Shown: piece after piece, positions 22,832 through 33,853 of the stretch
How positions within the stretch are numbered: position 1 is the first letter of the stretch
Layout of the letters: each line of letters starts with the position of its first letter
Origin: Cryptomeria japonica
Lineage: Eukaryota > Streptophyta > Pinopsida > Cupressales > Cupressaceae
Direction: 5' to 3'
Assembly: GCF_030272615.1 (NCBI RefSeq)
Contig: NC_081412.1
Span: 139,376,747-139,440,746 of the forward strand
DNA: 64,000 bases
Position numbers and translations under genes: made by a program
Notes under the pieces: model-generated
The model's input: only the letters and a program-made list of their open reading frames with translations
The model's database searches: none
What the model was told of the DNA's origin: nothing

Positions 22832-24202
22832 TTACGAGCTCTTTTCAGCCTCTACAATTTGTTCAATAGGCTGTTCGGTTGCAACCTCTTCTGTCTTTTC
22901 AAGGGCGCTCTCCAACTGTTCCGTATCATGGGTGGCATACTTAATTTCCCACTCACCATATATCTCTTCTGTCGGCCATGAAAAATTAATCACATCATCT
23001 TTAATCTTAGTCAACCGTTTCCAAGAATTTCTCAGTTTGTTGACTTCTGAATTAAGAAAACCATAATGTGATTTAATTTTCTCTATTTCCTGTATTGTCA
23101 CAACAAAGAAAGAAGTATCATCAAGATCAATGATTCCTTTAACCCTTGCTGACAATTTAACTTCTATCTCCTTAAGCCATATTCGCTTGTCTTTTAACTG
23201 ATCCGGATTAGCAAAAATTCCTGGGAGCAACTCAAAAACTTGATCAGTGTATTCCTTCTTACACAAATTAACCTTTCTATCCACATTATCCACTTCTGCT
23301 GCCAATTTTAATAAAGTTTTAGCGACATCAGAAGTGGATTTGATAATAGGATTAGCTCTCGCTTCATCACAGGATACACACATGAATTCTAGATCTTGCT
23401 CCCTAGGCCTCCATCTGTCAAAGATGGGTGTCAAAATGGCCTTATCTCTCCTCAGCTCATTCCATATCTCCATAATTTTTCCCACATTGTTGTAAAGCAA
23501 TGAGGCATTTATTGTATCTGCAAAACTGGAGATTGTGGCTCTTACCTTTTCCTCATATTTCCCTGCATATAAGGCCTGAGCTTGTTTCAGGTTTTCTAGT
23601 TCTTGAGGAGTAATCTCAATCATTTGAGAGCTGGAGGGTGCTGGAGATGGTGGAAATTCGATGATAGGGCTAGTAGGCGGAGGTCTTGCAGGAGAAGAGG
23701 AAATCATCAGTGTTGAAGACTCACCTTGTTGGTGCTGTCCCATCAGTTGGCTCTGCAATTTGGCAATGATGCTATCTTTGCCTCTTACCTCCTCCTTGGC
23801 ACTGTTATAGGCCTTTAAAACTATTTCCAACTTAATTTGGAGGGCCTCCTTCTCTTTGGCTTCCTTCTCCGCCACTGCAACACTGAATTTTGCAGTTTCT
23901 AACACAGTACTTGCAGCCTCTACTACCCCTGTACTCTGCACTCTTTTTACCATCATTCCACCAAGGTAACTTGACCCTGGGGTGTCTTTGCCTTTCTTGC
24001 TCTCATTTCTCTTGAGAGACCACATGACTAGTGCAGCATTATCCTTATTGAAGGTGACCCCTTCCATGGGTTTGGTCTCTTTCCTTACTGCATCTAACAC
24101 CAGTGCATCAGCAATATCCCACTCTGGCAAGATAAGCACTCCAGCTTGTGCTACTAGATCTCTTCCCTGCTCAGGAGTGATGGTTTTGAATTCTTCCATC
24201 AT
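22832..24202 (-). pseudogene. C-terminal part of a large unknown ORF (coiled coil)
   Basis: 456 codons, continuing in the same frame from 24206-25108 after a single TAG at 24206-24208. It holds a strong coiled-coil-like segment (residues about 95-160, rich in E, K, A and L, e.g. VAVAEKEAKEKEALQIKLEI). A Pro/Ser linker follows (SSSPARPPPTSPIIEFPPSP), then a long helical region with regular Glu/Lys/Leu spacing and an acidic end. No enzymatic motif is visible. The open length and amphipathic composition argue that this was coding until recently. I do not recognise the family; it may be an accessory ORF of a retrotransposon. Function unknown. Confidence 0.7.
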
Positions 24203-24205
24203 CTC

Positions 24206-25250
24206 CTATTTTATTTCTTCCTCCATTGAGGCTGGATCTTTATTAGGTTGCTCAACCTTTCTTGTCTCACATCTAGCATTATATCTATCTATATGTTGTT
24301 TCCAAATGAATTGCATAAATGCTTCCGATGTGACAAAGTTGTCATCAGCTAAAAAGGCACTACTTGCCTTTTTTATCTCTGGATCCCACTCTTGGCCTTT
24401 GAGTTTAGTGGAGGTAATATCCATTTCAGCATCAATGAGCTCTTCTGGCATCCCTTCCTCCACTTCATCATAGGTGTATGCAATTTCCCCTAAGCTTCCC
24501 AACTGCAAGAGGTGTTCAGCCATTGCTTGTTCATCTCCTATATGGATAGGAGATTGGGATGGGGAATACAAGGGTGTATCTGATTGCACTTCCTTCCCCA
24601 CCCTTTGTCTCTTTGGGTTGTCTTGGATGTCAATGACATCTTGTATCTTCCTCTTTCCTTTGGATGTAGAGGGCTCCCCTGTTGTAGGCACCAACACACT
24701 GTAACCTGATTTCTTATGCAATGTGTAATCACCAGGAGGAATTGCCTTGCTGGAAGTTGACCTGCTTAGGATCACTCTGGCCTTTTCAGGGTTGCTTTTA
24801 ATCACAGCTTCCCTCTTCTCCTTTAGTGTTTGCATTACATCTTCAAAGCAAACAATCAAAAACTTTATTTTTTCTTCCAATGGGAAGAAGCTAGACAATG
24901 GGTCATAGCTAGCATCAAATTGATGCACAAAATCCAAGGCTTTCTTGTAAGCCACCCACTTTTCTTTCCTTAATTCCTGCTCATCTAAATCAAATTCATT
25001 TCTGATGAGGTCTTCGGGAAATTCGAATTGATGAGGCCTACCTCTGCATGCTACCTTCTTCCTGAACACACCATTGAAGAAGTCCTCTGGATCAGCACAC
25101 CTGAACACTGCAGTAGATAAATGGTAAGGTTTGAGGAAATCCTCAAAACAATTCCAGCCTCCCTTTGTTATTACGAAATGGTGGGCTATGGTAGCTGCAG
25201 GGAGAAATAGTCCCTTTACCTCTGCCTGTTAACTCTGCCTCTTGTAGGCC
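24206..25250 (-). pseudogene. Central part of the large unknown ORF
   Basis: The frame at 24206-25108 (300 codons) extends upstream without an ATG to about 25250 (AATIAHHFVITKGGWNCF), joined to the N-terminal part by a frameshift near 25230. It contains a probable nuclear localisation signal at residues about 150-173 (SKGKRKIQDVIDIQDNPKRQ). Around this lie Ser/Thr/Pro-rich sequence and an acidic segment (EVEEGMPEELIDAEMD). It ends at TAG 24206-24208, after which the same frame continues at once. The nuclear signal suggests a DNA- or chromatin-associated protein, but this is inference. Confidence 0.65.
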
Positions 25251-25295
25251 ACCAATTTGTCTAAGGATCTCCGCTATTCCCACTTTGAGAGGGAC

Positions 25296-26474
25296 CTAGT
25301 AAGGTAACAAAAATGGAGTACCCCTGAAACCAAAAACTCTGAAAACTATAGAGACTGGATATAAATACATGTCGCCCCAGTTATGAACAATTTTGATGCT
25401 CTCTGTGAATTCTTTTGGCCTTAGGAATTCCAGAAGAACCTTGGGGACCCTTGGGTTATCATAGCAAAGGAGAGTCCTTATTTTAGATGCAAAATATTTA
25501 TCAAACTTTAGGAAACTAGCATCCTCTCTGTCCCATGACAACACAGTACTCCATAATTGTACTGGCATTTTCTCTCCTTCCTTCTCTTTAACCAAGTCTA
25601 GTCCACTGGCGAAATAATCACCACCTTTGAAGAGAAAAAGGTGCATTAAGAGTGAATACCATCCGAAAGGTCTATCCACATTTCCATTCTTTATTCCTAT
25701 CAACCCTCCATGGATAGCATCGGCAATGAAAGAAGCATAATCAAATGTGATAGCAAGAGAAGGATTCAAAATCTGAACAATCATTAGCAAGTAATGATTT
25801 GGCATATCTGCTTCAGCATCCTCTCCTAAAACTAGACAAAGTGCCCAATACATCCCTTTAGCCCTCAGGGTAAACATACTTAATGAGAATGGCTCTTGCG
25901 TGTTGGGTCCTACAACTGTTAACCCTCCTATTTTCAGAAAAAGTTCCTTGAGAGGTCCATTCCTAAGATGACTCCTCTGTGCACTATAAACTTGGGCTAA
26001 TGCTATGAAATTTATGGGTTCCAGGAATTTTGTGAACTCATTAAGTCCAAATGCTGTCCTAAATTCCTCAGCATTAATTTCCACAAGGGTTTTCCCATTT
26101 ACATCCCGGATGCATCTTGTTACTGGATCATAATTTAATGCCATTTGGGTTAGCAAGTTTGTATCCATGAATACCCCTGGGACTACTAACTTCCCAACAT
26201 CTAGTTCCCAGATACTGTTTTGAGGAGCAGGAGAATTTCTCATTCCAAATCCGACTTTAAACAACCCCAACCCGGACAGCCCAACCTGTGGGTCTCTCAG
26301 CCAATTACCTTTGTCATACAATCCTTCTCCTATTTTCAGACGGGAAGCCCTGGGCACTAACTCCTTGGCCTTTGATGCCTGATTGGTTGATAACGTCAAT
26401 TGTTCTAAAAAATCATCACATACGCTTCTTTCTAAATAGTTAACCTTGCCTGAAAATTCCCTTTTAGGAGCCAT
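25296..26474 (-). pseudogene. N-terminal part of the large unknown ORF
   Basis: 392 codons from ATG 26472-26474 (MAPKREFSGKVNYLERS) to TAG 25296-25298. The same frame stays coding-like past the stop (VPLKVGIAEILRQIGGLQEA) until a frameshift near 25230. With the two downstream parts the ancestral ORF is about 1,214 codons. The region is a mixed helical, globular-looking domain with many aromatic residues (FGWYSLLMHLFLFKGGDYF). Its layout recalls the uncharacterised N-terminal domains of plant transposon-associated proteins, but I cannot name the family. Only two stops and one frameshift in 3.6 kb suggest recent loss of function, or decay of a recently active copy. Confidence 0.7.
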
Positions 26475-27121
26475 TTTGAAAATGCAACAAAACGAATATC
26501 ACTCTTAAACAGTCTTGCAACAAAAGAATTATCTTACTTAGAAACACCACACAAGAATTGCTACAAAATATGAGAGAACCTGATCTTTTCTTGAAGGAAT
26601 TTCTTTTTCTACAACTGAACCGTCTTGCTCTGAATATGAAGGAAATAACTCTGTGTCTGCTCTTCTGCAAAATCTTTTAAAAGATATCTTCACTTGGTAG
26701 TTAGGAAATCAAATATGTGTACTCAGGGCCTTAACTGTAACATTGATTCCGCATGCTCCGGCCGTCCCTTCGAAATTGAATTCATATGAGAATTCGTATT
26801 TTTCGCTCCAACGGGTCACAACATTCCTGCAAGTGTTCCATTTTGCTCTTTCGCAACTTCGCAAAGCATAACCATCGGGCAGCTTGGTCCTGCGAAATAG
26901 CGCCAACCGTTCGATCAAAAGAAACTTGATCGAACATTAGATTAACTGACGGCTTTAGCCTTTTTCTGGGTCCCTCTTTTTTATTGGCTGCATAATACCA
27001 TGTGGCATCAAATCATTGGCCTTAAAATTCCCTTCGCATTCTATTTGATACTGGCCGCGTGTCTTTTTTTACACCGACGTTTCCACCTTGGCGGGCCCAC
27101 ACTTTCTTATTTGACCACGTG
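26475..27121. other. Leader upstream of the large minus-strand ORF
   Basis: About 650 bp without a gene. The stretch next to the ORF (26475-26700) is AT-rich like a plant 5' untranslated region. Beyond 26750 the GC content rises towards the tandem repeats. No clear TATA box was fixed. Confidence 0.4.
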
Positions 27122-27839
27122 TCATCATGACACGTGGACGGTTCTTGTTCATTCTCGCTATTTCGCGGGCATAAGGAGTGAGCACTTAACCCTTTCAAAA
27201 TAGCACTAGCCGTTGGATCATCTCTGGAGTTGATCAGCATTTAATCCTCCGAGAAGGCTCTCAGGAATGGTGGGCCCGCTGACTTGTCACGAACACCTGG
27301 CACCCAGTCACCTACGGAGCTGACTTGTCACTCTATCATTCGCCAGAAAGAAACCATAGGGACCCCACTTTCGTCTTAACAGCCCTATAGTCCAAGTCAT
27401 CATCATGACACGTGGATGGTTCTTGTTCATTCTCACTATTTCGCGGGCATAAGGAGTGAGCACTTAACCCTTGCAAAATAGCGCCAGCCATTGGATCATC
27501 TCTGGAGTTGATCGGCATTTAATCCTCCAAGAAGGCTCTCAGGAATGGTGGGCCCGCTGACTTGTCACGAACACCTGGCACCCAGTCACCTACGGAGTTG
27601 ACTTGTCACTCTGTCATTCGCCAGAAAGAAACCACGGGGGCCCCACTTTCGTCTCAACAGCCCTATAGTCCAGGTCATCATCATGACACGTGGACGGTTC
27701 TTGTTCATTCTCGCTATTTCGTGGGCATAAGGAGTGAGCACTTAACCCTTGCGAAATAGCGCCAGCCGTTGGATCATCTTTGAAGTTGATCGGCATTTAA
27801 TCCTCCGAGAAGGCTCTCAGGAATGGTGGGCCCGCTGAC
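27122..27839. repeat. 278-bp tandem repeat carrying G-boxes, 2.6 copies
   Basis: Units start at 27122, 27400 and 27678 (the last is partial), with a period of exactly 278 bp and very few differences. Each unit contains CATGACACGTGG, with the G-box/ABRE core CACGTG, at 27126, 27404 and 27682. It also contains a GC-rich TGGTGGGCCCGCTGACTTG stretch. The array is the most GC-rich part of its surroundings and lies 650 bp upstream of the large minus-strand ORF, so it may be a promoter or LTR-type enhancer. Short frames repeated within each unit are not genes. Confidence 0.85.
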
Positions 27840-28919
27840 TTTAGAAGAAAAATACACAAGGCAAAAATTTTCAATTAACCAACATAACCCGCCTAGGTAA
27901 ACAACAAGGGGGAACACATCTTACGACCCATCACTTAAGTGAATAAAGCAATGACAGATTAGAAACCAAAGGGTTTAAAACAAAAAGATAGGATCTTAAA
28001 ATCAAAAACCCTTAAACCTTTAAAGGCTAGAACGAAGCTGAAGCACTTGGAACTACACTCTATTCGAAAATTCCAACAAACTATAGCCAATTATGGGAAA
28101 AGAAAAACCCAATTTTAATCAGTGATAACATGAAACACGTGCATTTTTTACAATGATATCTCCTTGGTGTTGAAGGTGTTTTATCCTTGATATGGATCTC
28201 TATCTTCCATATTATATCAACATAGAAACAAGATGACATACTAAGGGGGTGCATACACGGCTTCCTTTTTTCTCGTATTCATTAATTAAGGTACTCCCAA
28301 AGTGGTGATGTTGTGTTCCATAACTCCCTTTAACAAATGGTTACAATCTATCTCTAGCAACTTGCATGGCATATAACATTTATTTTGATCATCTATCATA
28401 GTGTGGCTTGATCGTTTGATACTTGACACTTTGATGATCTATGGATCACCTAAAATAATGTAGCTTTCTATCCAGTGGCATCAATATGACTCATCCCAAT
28501 CATCTAGCATAAAACAACTTGTTAGTTTGATCCTTTATTAAATATGTTTTATGCTTTCTCAGGTATTTTTCAATTAGTATAGTGAGCCCCACTAGGTTGA
28601 TTGTTTTTCTTTATTATTTTTTAAGTTTGGTCATCTAATATAATGCCTTGTTAGCATAATAATAATTGTTATCATTTAAACTTTCTCAGTTGTTGATTGC
28701 CTAGTATAATATGGCTTGATAGTGTGAGTGTTTTCTTGTACTACGTAAATCACCCAACATAGAACAACTTGTTGGGTAGTGGAATTCATGACATCTCCAT
28801 GGAACCCTCATGGAATAACACAAATTACTAGTTAGCAGAACATGGATCCTCCTCTCATTGATGTATTCTCTAGTCCCTTTCTATAATTCCACTTATGCTC
28901 TTGCAATAACATTCTAAGA
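27840..28919. other. Unassigned AT-rich DNA
   Basis: No gene recognised. Between 28380 and 28800 degenerate units recur with words such as CATCTAGTATAATG and GGCTTGATAGTTTGAT every 60-90 bp. The last 100 bp may be the decayed RT end of the LINE whose RNase H follows. Confidence 0.35.
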
Positions 28920-29516
28920 ATGATGCTCGTTCATGGGCCTAGGCAGGATGACCCATCATACTACAATCCTCTAGAGCAGTTAAGCAAAAAATGGACTCCA
29001 TCAAAGGAAGGGTGGATCAAGCCAAACTTTGATGGGGCATCCAAGGGTAATCCGAGTGAGTTTGGTGCAGGGGTGGTGTTTTGGGACTGGAAGGGCAACA
29101 TTATTGTGTGGGGCGCCAAGCCACTCGAAAGGGGCACGAATAATGCAGTTGAGGTGCAAGCAACATCCTTAGCAGTTGAGTGGGGATTGAAACTCGACTT
29201 TAAGAAATTACAACTGGAAGGTGATTCATTGATTATTATCAATGCAATCATAAAGGAGGAAATGCAGGTCTGGATGCTAAACAAGTTTGTTCAAAAAATA
29301 ACTTATGAAATGAAGTATTTCACAGATTTCAAGATATCCCATGTGCGTAGAGACGAAAATAGAGAAGTGGATGTATTGTCTAAATGGGCTATTCTACTCA
29401 AGGAAGTACACAAATATAATCTGGAAGATATTCGTAATCTTTTGATTGATGACATGGATGTAGTTATGGCACATTTAGCAACCCCAAAAAATTTGGAGGA
29501 TCGAAGTGGTAGTTGA
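28920..29516 (+). CDS. RNase H domain ORF, probably LINE-derived
   Basis: 198 intact codons with a plant-type RNase H domain (the RVT_3 kind found at the C-terminus of many plant LINEs and as stray genes). It would degrade RNA in RNA:DNA hybrids. Visible catalytic residues are Asp38 (NFDGAS), Glu78 (NAVEVQA), Asp102 (LEGDS) and Asp151 (NREVDVLSK), with His141 before the last, so the active site looks complete. The lead-in KKWTPSKEGWIKPNFDGASK is typical of LINE ORF2 ends. No RT is recognisable upstream, so the element is 5'-truncated or decayed there. Element B is inserted 69 bp after the stop, and a second ORF resumes beyond it at 48671. Whether the ORF is expressed is unknown. Confidence 0.8.
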   Translation: MMLVHGPRQDDPSYYNPLEQLSKKWTPSKEGWIKPNFDGASKGNPSEFGAGVVFWDWKGNIIVWGAKPLERGTNNAVEVQATSLAVEWGLKLDFKKLQLEGDSLIIINAIIKEEMQVWMLNKFVQKITYEMKYFTDFKISHVRRDENREVDVLSKWAILLKEVHKYNLEDIRNLLIDDMDVVMAHLATPKNLEDRSGS

Positions 29517-29580
29517 AGGACATGGTAATAAACACGATCTTGAGATGTAGTTAATACCAAATCATGTGGAAAGGTTGATA

Positions 29581-29585
29581 AGATA
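29581..29585. repeat. Left target-site duplication of element B
   Basis: AGATA before the LTR, repeated at 48458-48462. Confidence 0.93.
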
Positions 29586-31016
29586 TGGAGACACCTAAAA
29601 ATGTCTCATTGATCATGTACTAATTATTCCTCTAATTGATTAAATAATTCTTTAATTATTTAATTAAGTTAATTAATCTTATTCTTCTAATTTCATATTT
29701 CCTCATAATCTTACTAATTATTCTATTTTCTATTTCTATCATCATTTAATCATTTTAACCATTTTCTAAATGTTAATTAAATATTTATTATTTAATTAAT
29801 TATGGTTAATTCCCCAATTAAAATAATCTTTATTATTTAAATAAATTAATTCTCAGTTTCTATTTTCCTAATCTATCATCATTTTAATCATTTTAATCAT
29901 TTTCTAAATACAAATTAAATATTTATTATTTAACTAATTATGATTAATTCCCCAATTTAAATAATCTTTATTATTTAAATAAATTACTAATTACTCAATT
30001 TCTATCTCTAAACATCTAATCATTCAACCCTTTTCTAAATATTAATTAAATATTTATTATTTAATTAATTATGATTTAATTCCTTTAAATTAAATAATTT
30101 TTATTATTTAATTAAATTCCATTTCTAACATAATTAAATAGTTTCTTTAAATTATTTAATTAGCTAATTAATTCTTCCATTTCCAAACCCCCAAATTCTA
30201 ATTTCATTTAATTTCATATTCTTCTAATTTCTTCCAAATTCAAATACATGTGCATGATTTCAAAAACCAAATTGAAAATCAAAGTCAAGTTCTAAATATA
30301 TTCAAACGCTAAATTGAATTAAATAAATTCAATTATTTAAATAATATCTCATGCAAAGATTAAATTGAAAATCTAAATCTAAATGCAAGCACATGCTAAA
30401 TTAATTAATTCAATCAATTAATTAATTAAATCATTTATCTCTTCAACTTCTATTTCCATCTTCCAGTTAGCTTTTTCTAAATTAAGCTCTCTGTGTCATC
30501 TTCTTTATTTCCACCAATCATTCTTTTTCTTCCTTCAGTCAGTTTTTTCTCAATCAGTTGACTCCTTTAATCTATTCAATCTTTTGAGTTTCACTCCTAC
30601 AATCAGCAGTTCAACTATCAACTTGCATTTGAGCTCACCTGAATTCACACCTCTTAATCATTCTGTTCCACCTTTCAATCAATCTCATCCAATTTTCTAT
30701 AAATTGAGCATCCAATCTCCATTTTCAATCCTCCTCAATCTTTAATCTGAATCACGAACTTTGAATCTTTGTGTCACTTGCAGGTTACCAGCGCAATATC
30801 TGAGAGCCATCATACCACGGAGAGGAGAAGAGCAATGGAAGCAGTACGCAGTCACCAAGCTTTAATTAATTTCATTCATAATTCCTATTGCTTTGATTGT
30901 ATCATTTCATTGTCTAGTTTGTTAGATTTGTTGATTAGATAGGGATTTGTGATTTCCCTTGTGCTTCTGATTGATAGCTTTGTTTATTTGAAGAATGAAT
31001 TCTAGCATGCGTTACA
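29586..31016 (+). repeat. 5' LTR of element B
   Basis: Begins TGGAGACACC and ends GCATGCGTTACA. The first 900 bp consist largely of TTAATTAAAT/TTTATTATTT words. A TATA-like box (TATAAATT) lies at 30698-30705 with about 310 bp to the LTR end, a plausible position for the element promoter; it is conserved in the 3' LTR at 48132-48139. Confidence 0.95.
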
Positions 31017-31019
31017 TTT

Positions 31020-31038
31020 TGGTGAACCCGACGTGAAC
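31020..31038 (+). promoter_or_regulatory. Primer-binding site of element B
   Basis: TGGTGAACCCGACGTGAAC starts three bases after the LTR, the normal spacing for a Ty3/gypsy tRNA-primed site. The tRNA is not assigned. Confidence 0.85.
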
Positions 31039-31147
31039 TAACAACAATTTAACCTTTTTCTGTGTTCTGTGTGATTTTTGCAGATTGTGCAGATTTTTTA
31101 TTTTATTTTTTTTGCAGGTTGCACGAATTTTGAGAGAAGATTTTCCG

Positions 31148-31265
31148 TCACGCAATCAAGCTTACATCATCACACAATCGCATAGACAGAATCACGCATT
31201 CATCTAGATAGGGTCATGCAATCGCCCTGTCCGGATCACACAATCACCCTTTCTGGGTCACGCAT
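31148..31265 (+). repeat. Word array in the leader of element B, cluster 1
   Basis: Six copies of the core TYACGCAWTC or a close variant (TCACGCAATC, TCACACAATC, TCATGCAATC), spaced about 20-25 bp apart, between the PBS and the small leader ORF. Confidence 0.75.
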
Positions 31266-31389
31266 CCGCAGGGTTAATTGTTGTTTTATTTTTCTTCTGT
31301 CTGTTATCAATTTTGTATAATTCTATCCTAAATTTGGTTAATCCGGGATCAAAATTTCTTTTTACTTTAGGATTTGATTAACAAAGTTT

Positions 31390-31644
31390 ATGGCAAGAAA
31401 AGTTCAATTCAAAATTTCAGGGCCGAGAAGGATGAAACAACAAAGGAGGGAAGCTAAACGATATCAAAAATTTCTCCAAGCAAAAAAATTGATACAGGAT
31501 TTAGAAGAACAACTGGCCCTAGACAAATATAATAGCCTAGTTCTTTCTTATACAATTAAATATGATCTAATCAATATTGAATGGATGATGAGGGATTTGG
31601 CCAGGGCTTCACAATTGGTTTCGCAGGTTCCTGATCGGGTTTAG
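31390..31644 (+). CDS. Small basic leader ORF of element B
   Basis: 84 codons starting about 350 bp after the PBS. The N-terminus is strongly basic (MARKVQFKISGPRRMKQQRR) and the middle has a short coiled-coil-like stretch (KKLIQDLEEQLALDK). It is free of stops, unlike gag and pol in the same element, and lies exactly between the two clusters of TYACGCAWTC words. Ogre-type Tat elements are known to carry an extra ORF upstream of gag; this could be a short equivalent, or chance. A GT-containing donor-like site (CGGGTTTAG) overlaps its end, so it could also be a first exon. No homologous ORF was seen in element A. Confidence 0.4.
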   Translation: MARKVQFKISGPRRMKQQRREAKRYQKFLQAKKLIQDLEEQLALDKYNSLVLSYTIKYDLINIEWMMRDLARASQLVSQVPDRV

Positions 31645-31683
31645 TTTTCTTATATTTTTCTAATTTCTTTTGTTGTTTGCATT

Positions 31684-31835
31684 CTGTCATGCAATCGACC
31701 TGTTAGTGCTATGCAATTGAGCAGATAAAGTCACGCATTCGCTCTGTCAGATTTACGCATTCGCTCTATTAGATTCACGCATTCGCTCAGTAAGTATCAC
31801 GCAATCGCTCAGGTAGTATTACGCAATCGCCTCTA
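31684..31835 (+). repeat. Word array in the leader of element B, cluster 2
   Basis: Seven units of about 22-25 bp with the core TYACGCAWTCGCTC, more regular than cluster 1. The same core recurs inverted at 46252-46490. Confidence 0.8.
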
Positions 31836-31934
31836 TCAAGTTCTCAGTTTCTGTTTTTTGTTGGTTTATTTTGGCTACTAATCTTCTGTTTACAGCCTAT
31901 GGCAGATTCGCAGAGAGGATTACTTTAGTAATTT

Positions 31935-32290
31935 TGCATGCAAATCTCACAACAGTTAAAATTGACATGCATGGATAATCTCACACTTCAATTTTTAGTG
32001 CTTAAAATCAACAACAGTTAAAATTGACATGCATGGATAATCTCACACTTCGTTGTTGGTGCTTAAAATGAACATGGGCTAAAATTGACATGCACGTATC
32101 TCACACTTCAATTTTTAGTGCTTAAAATCAACAACAGTTAAAATTGACATGCGTGTATCTCACACTTGGTTTTTGGTGCTTAAAAATCAAACAAATGGTT
32201 AAAATTGACATGTATGCCTTCATTCTTGGATTTGGTGTTTAAAATTGACATGCACATGCGGATCTAACACCTAAATTTGGGCTATAAAAA
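31935..32290 (+). repeat. About 64-bp tandem repeat in the leader of element B
   Basis: Five to six imperfect units containing TTAAAATTGACATGCA, then TCTCACACTT and TTTTTAGTGCTTAAAAT. Tat/Ogre elements often carry such tandem repeats in untranslated regions. No coding content. Confidence 0.85.
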
Positions 32291-33474
32291 GAACGTGAAT
32301 CAGGCTGCATTAGATTAAATCATTTTTCATTTTCTTAAGGGAAAAGAACTTTTCATTGTGTCTGGGGTGGACCTACTATTGCACTAACTGACTTTCTACC
32401 CGCCATCGGGCCTAAGGGAGAAAGAAGGGAGGTGACAACGACATCCAAATTTTCTTTTATTCTACGTAGTGAGGGGTATCTTTGACTGGGGATTTCATCA
32501 CCCCACAGAGGTACTTCGAATTGGGATGCGTTGGGGATATCATCTCTCCCAGCGTACTCTCGAGCGAGTTTTTCGAGCCACTATATAAATATACTGGTCA
32601 GGCAGGTAGAGTGTTGAGTGAATTCGACGTATGTGGGGGCCTTCCCTGCACCGATAAGCTCAACTAAAGCCATAAGTGGCTTGCTCTGAGAATCCATCAT
32701 TGGATCGGGACCCCTCGAAACCTAATACTAAGAACCAAATTAGTTGCCAAAAATCCTACATTCAGTGATTCTGGGAGTGTGGATCGTACCCCATAGATAC
32801 CCTTCATGTACCTTACACTATGATATAGGAATCCCTCGGCTAAAAGATCTTTGGATATTCGGGGTAAGAGAGCCTGGTATGCCCGAGAAGTGTGTGCCGT
32901 GGAGTGGAGCCAGTGCTGCCAGACTCTCTATCTATTCATTTTGCTTCGGTATTTTATTGTAACGGTCTCACTGGATGGTGTCCACTATCCAGCCTAAGAT
33001 TGTATTCCGTGCTTTTTTATGTATCATTGTGATAGACCAGTATTGAGTCAGTCCTTTGGGCTATTTTAGGCCCTATCCCATGTATCTCTGAATTTTTTGA
33101 GATTGTATGAAATTTGAGTCAGTCAGCTATACATACCTACCAACCATTGTTCTCAAATTTGGAAAACTGCAAAACATTGTCCTACACACGAGGTTACCAA
33201 GAACAAAGTCCATTTTGAAACTGATTCTCAAAACGTCCTTACATACTTGTGACCTTTTGCATTGTCCCACTTACATCCTCATTATCATCCTTAGTCTTTT
33301 GCATAGTCCTACTTACGTCCTCATTATCATCCATAGTCTTTTGCATAGTCCTATCTTACGTCCTCATTATCATCCTAAGTCTTTTGCATTATCATCCATA
33401 TTAGTTGCAGAGTCCACCATTTATCATATACGTCTAAGTCCATTATTAGTTATAGGTCCATAGCATGTGCCTTC
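32291..33474 (+). other. Rest of the leader of element B, with a conserved segment
   Basis: The stretch at 32361-32460 resembles the minus strand of 19440-19520 in element A (CCCGCCATCGGGCCTAAGGG against a decayed equivalent). That makes it the only leader segment, apart from the word arrays, that I can match between the two families. At 33258-33400 three and a half units of 42-43 bp (CCTCATTATCATCC with GTCTTTTGCATAGTCC) form a short tandem repeat. Small frames of 61-118 codons here lack motifs. Confidence 0.5.
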
Positions 33475-33756
33475 ATGGGTCTCCCAGGTGATCGCTTGCT
33501 CCCCCTCGAGAAACCTAATCTAGTTCCAAATGGCGGTCAACGAGAAATCATTGATGGTCTAGCTAACTTAGCTTGGGATTTAAGAAGAAGTGCACCCCAG
33601 TATATGGGAGTTATATACGAGATAGATATTGAGTCTAGGATTGCCCGTAAGATTGATAGAGAGATTGAGGCCGAACAACTTCGTCAACAAATGGAAAGAC
33701 TTGCATTAGAGAAAGCTAGAAAGGCTAAAAAGGTCTCACATCAAAATCCTCAATAG
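33475..33756 (+). CDS. Small ORF preceding gag in element B
   Basis: 93 codons, no stops, with a highly charged helical second half (RIARKIDREIEAEQLRQQME) that could form a coiled coil. It ends about 100 bp before the gag start and is in a different frame. It may be a separate pre-gag ORF or an alternative N-terminal exon. I see no counterpart in element A and do not assign a function. Confidence 0.35.
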   Translation: MGLPGDRLLPLEKPNLVPNGGQREIIDGLANLAWDLRRSAPQYMGVIYEIDIESRIARKIDREIEAEQLRQQMERLALEKARKAKKVSHQNPQ

Positions 33757-33853
33757 AGAGTCTAGTATAGTATTGCATACCTCATAATTACGTCTACTGT
33801 CTAGTGTTAGGTCATCGTTTAGCATAGAACCATCATCATATAGGAAATTTTAG

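Noticed and set aside
27022-27796. Repeated small frames (60-72 codons) with SLCPRNSENEQEPSTCHDD
   Set aside because: They are copies of the same frame in each 278-bp tandem unit, not separate genes.
31020-31038. tRNA gene near the LTR ends
   Set aside because: The TGG-initial sequences at 31020 and 20355 are primer-binding sites; no cloverleaf could be drawn around them.
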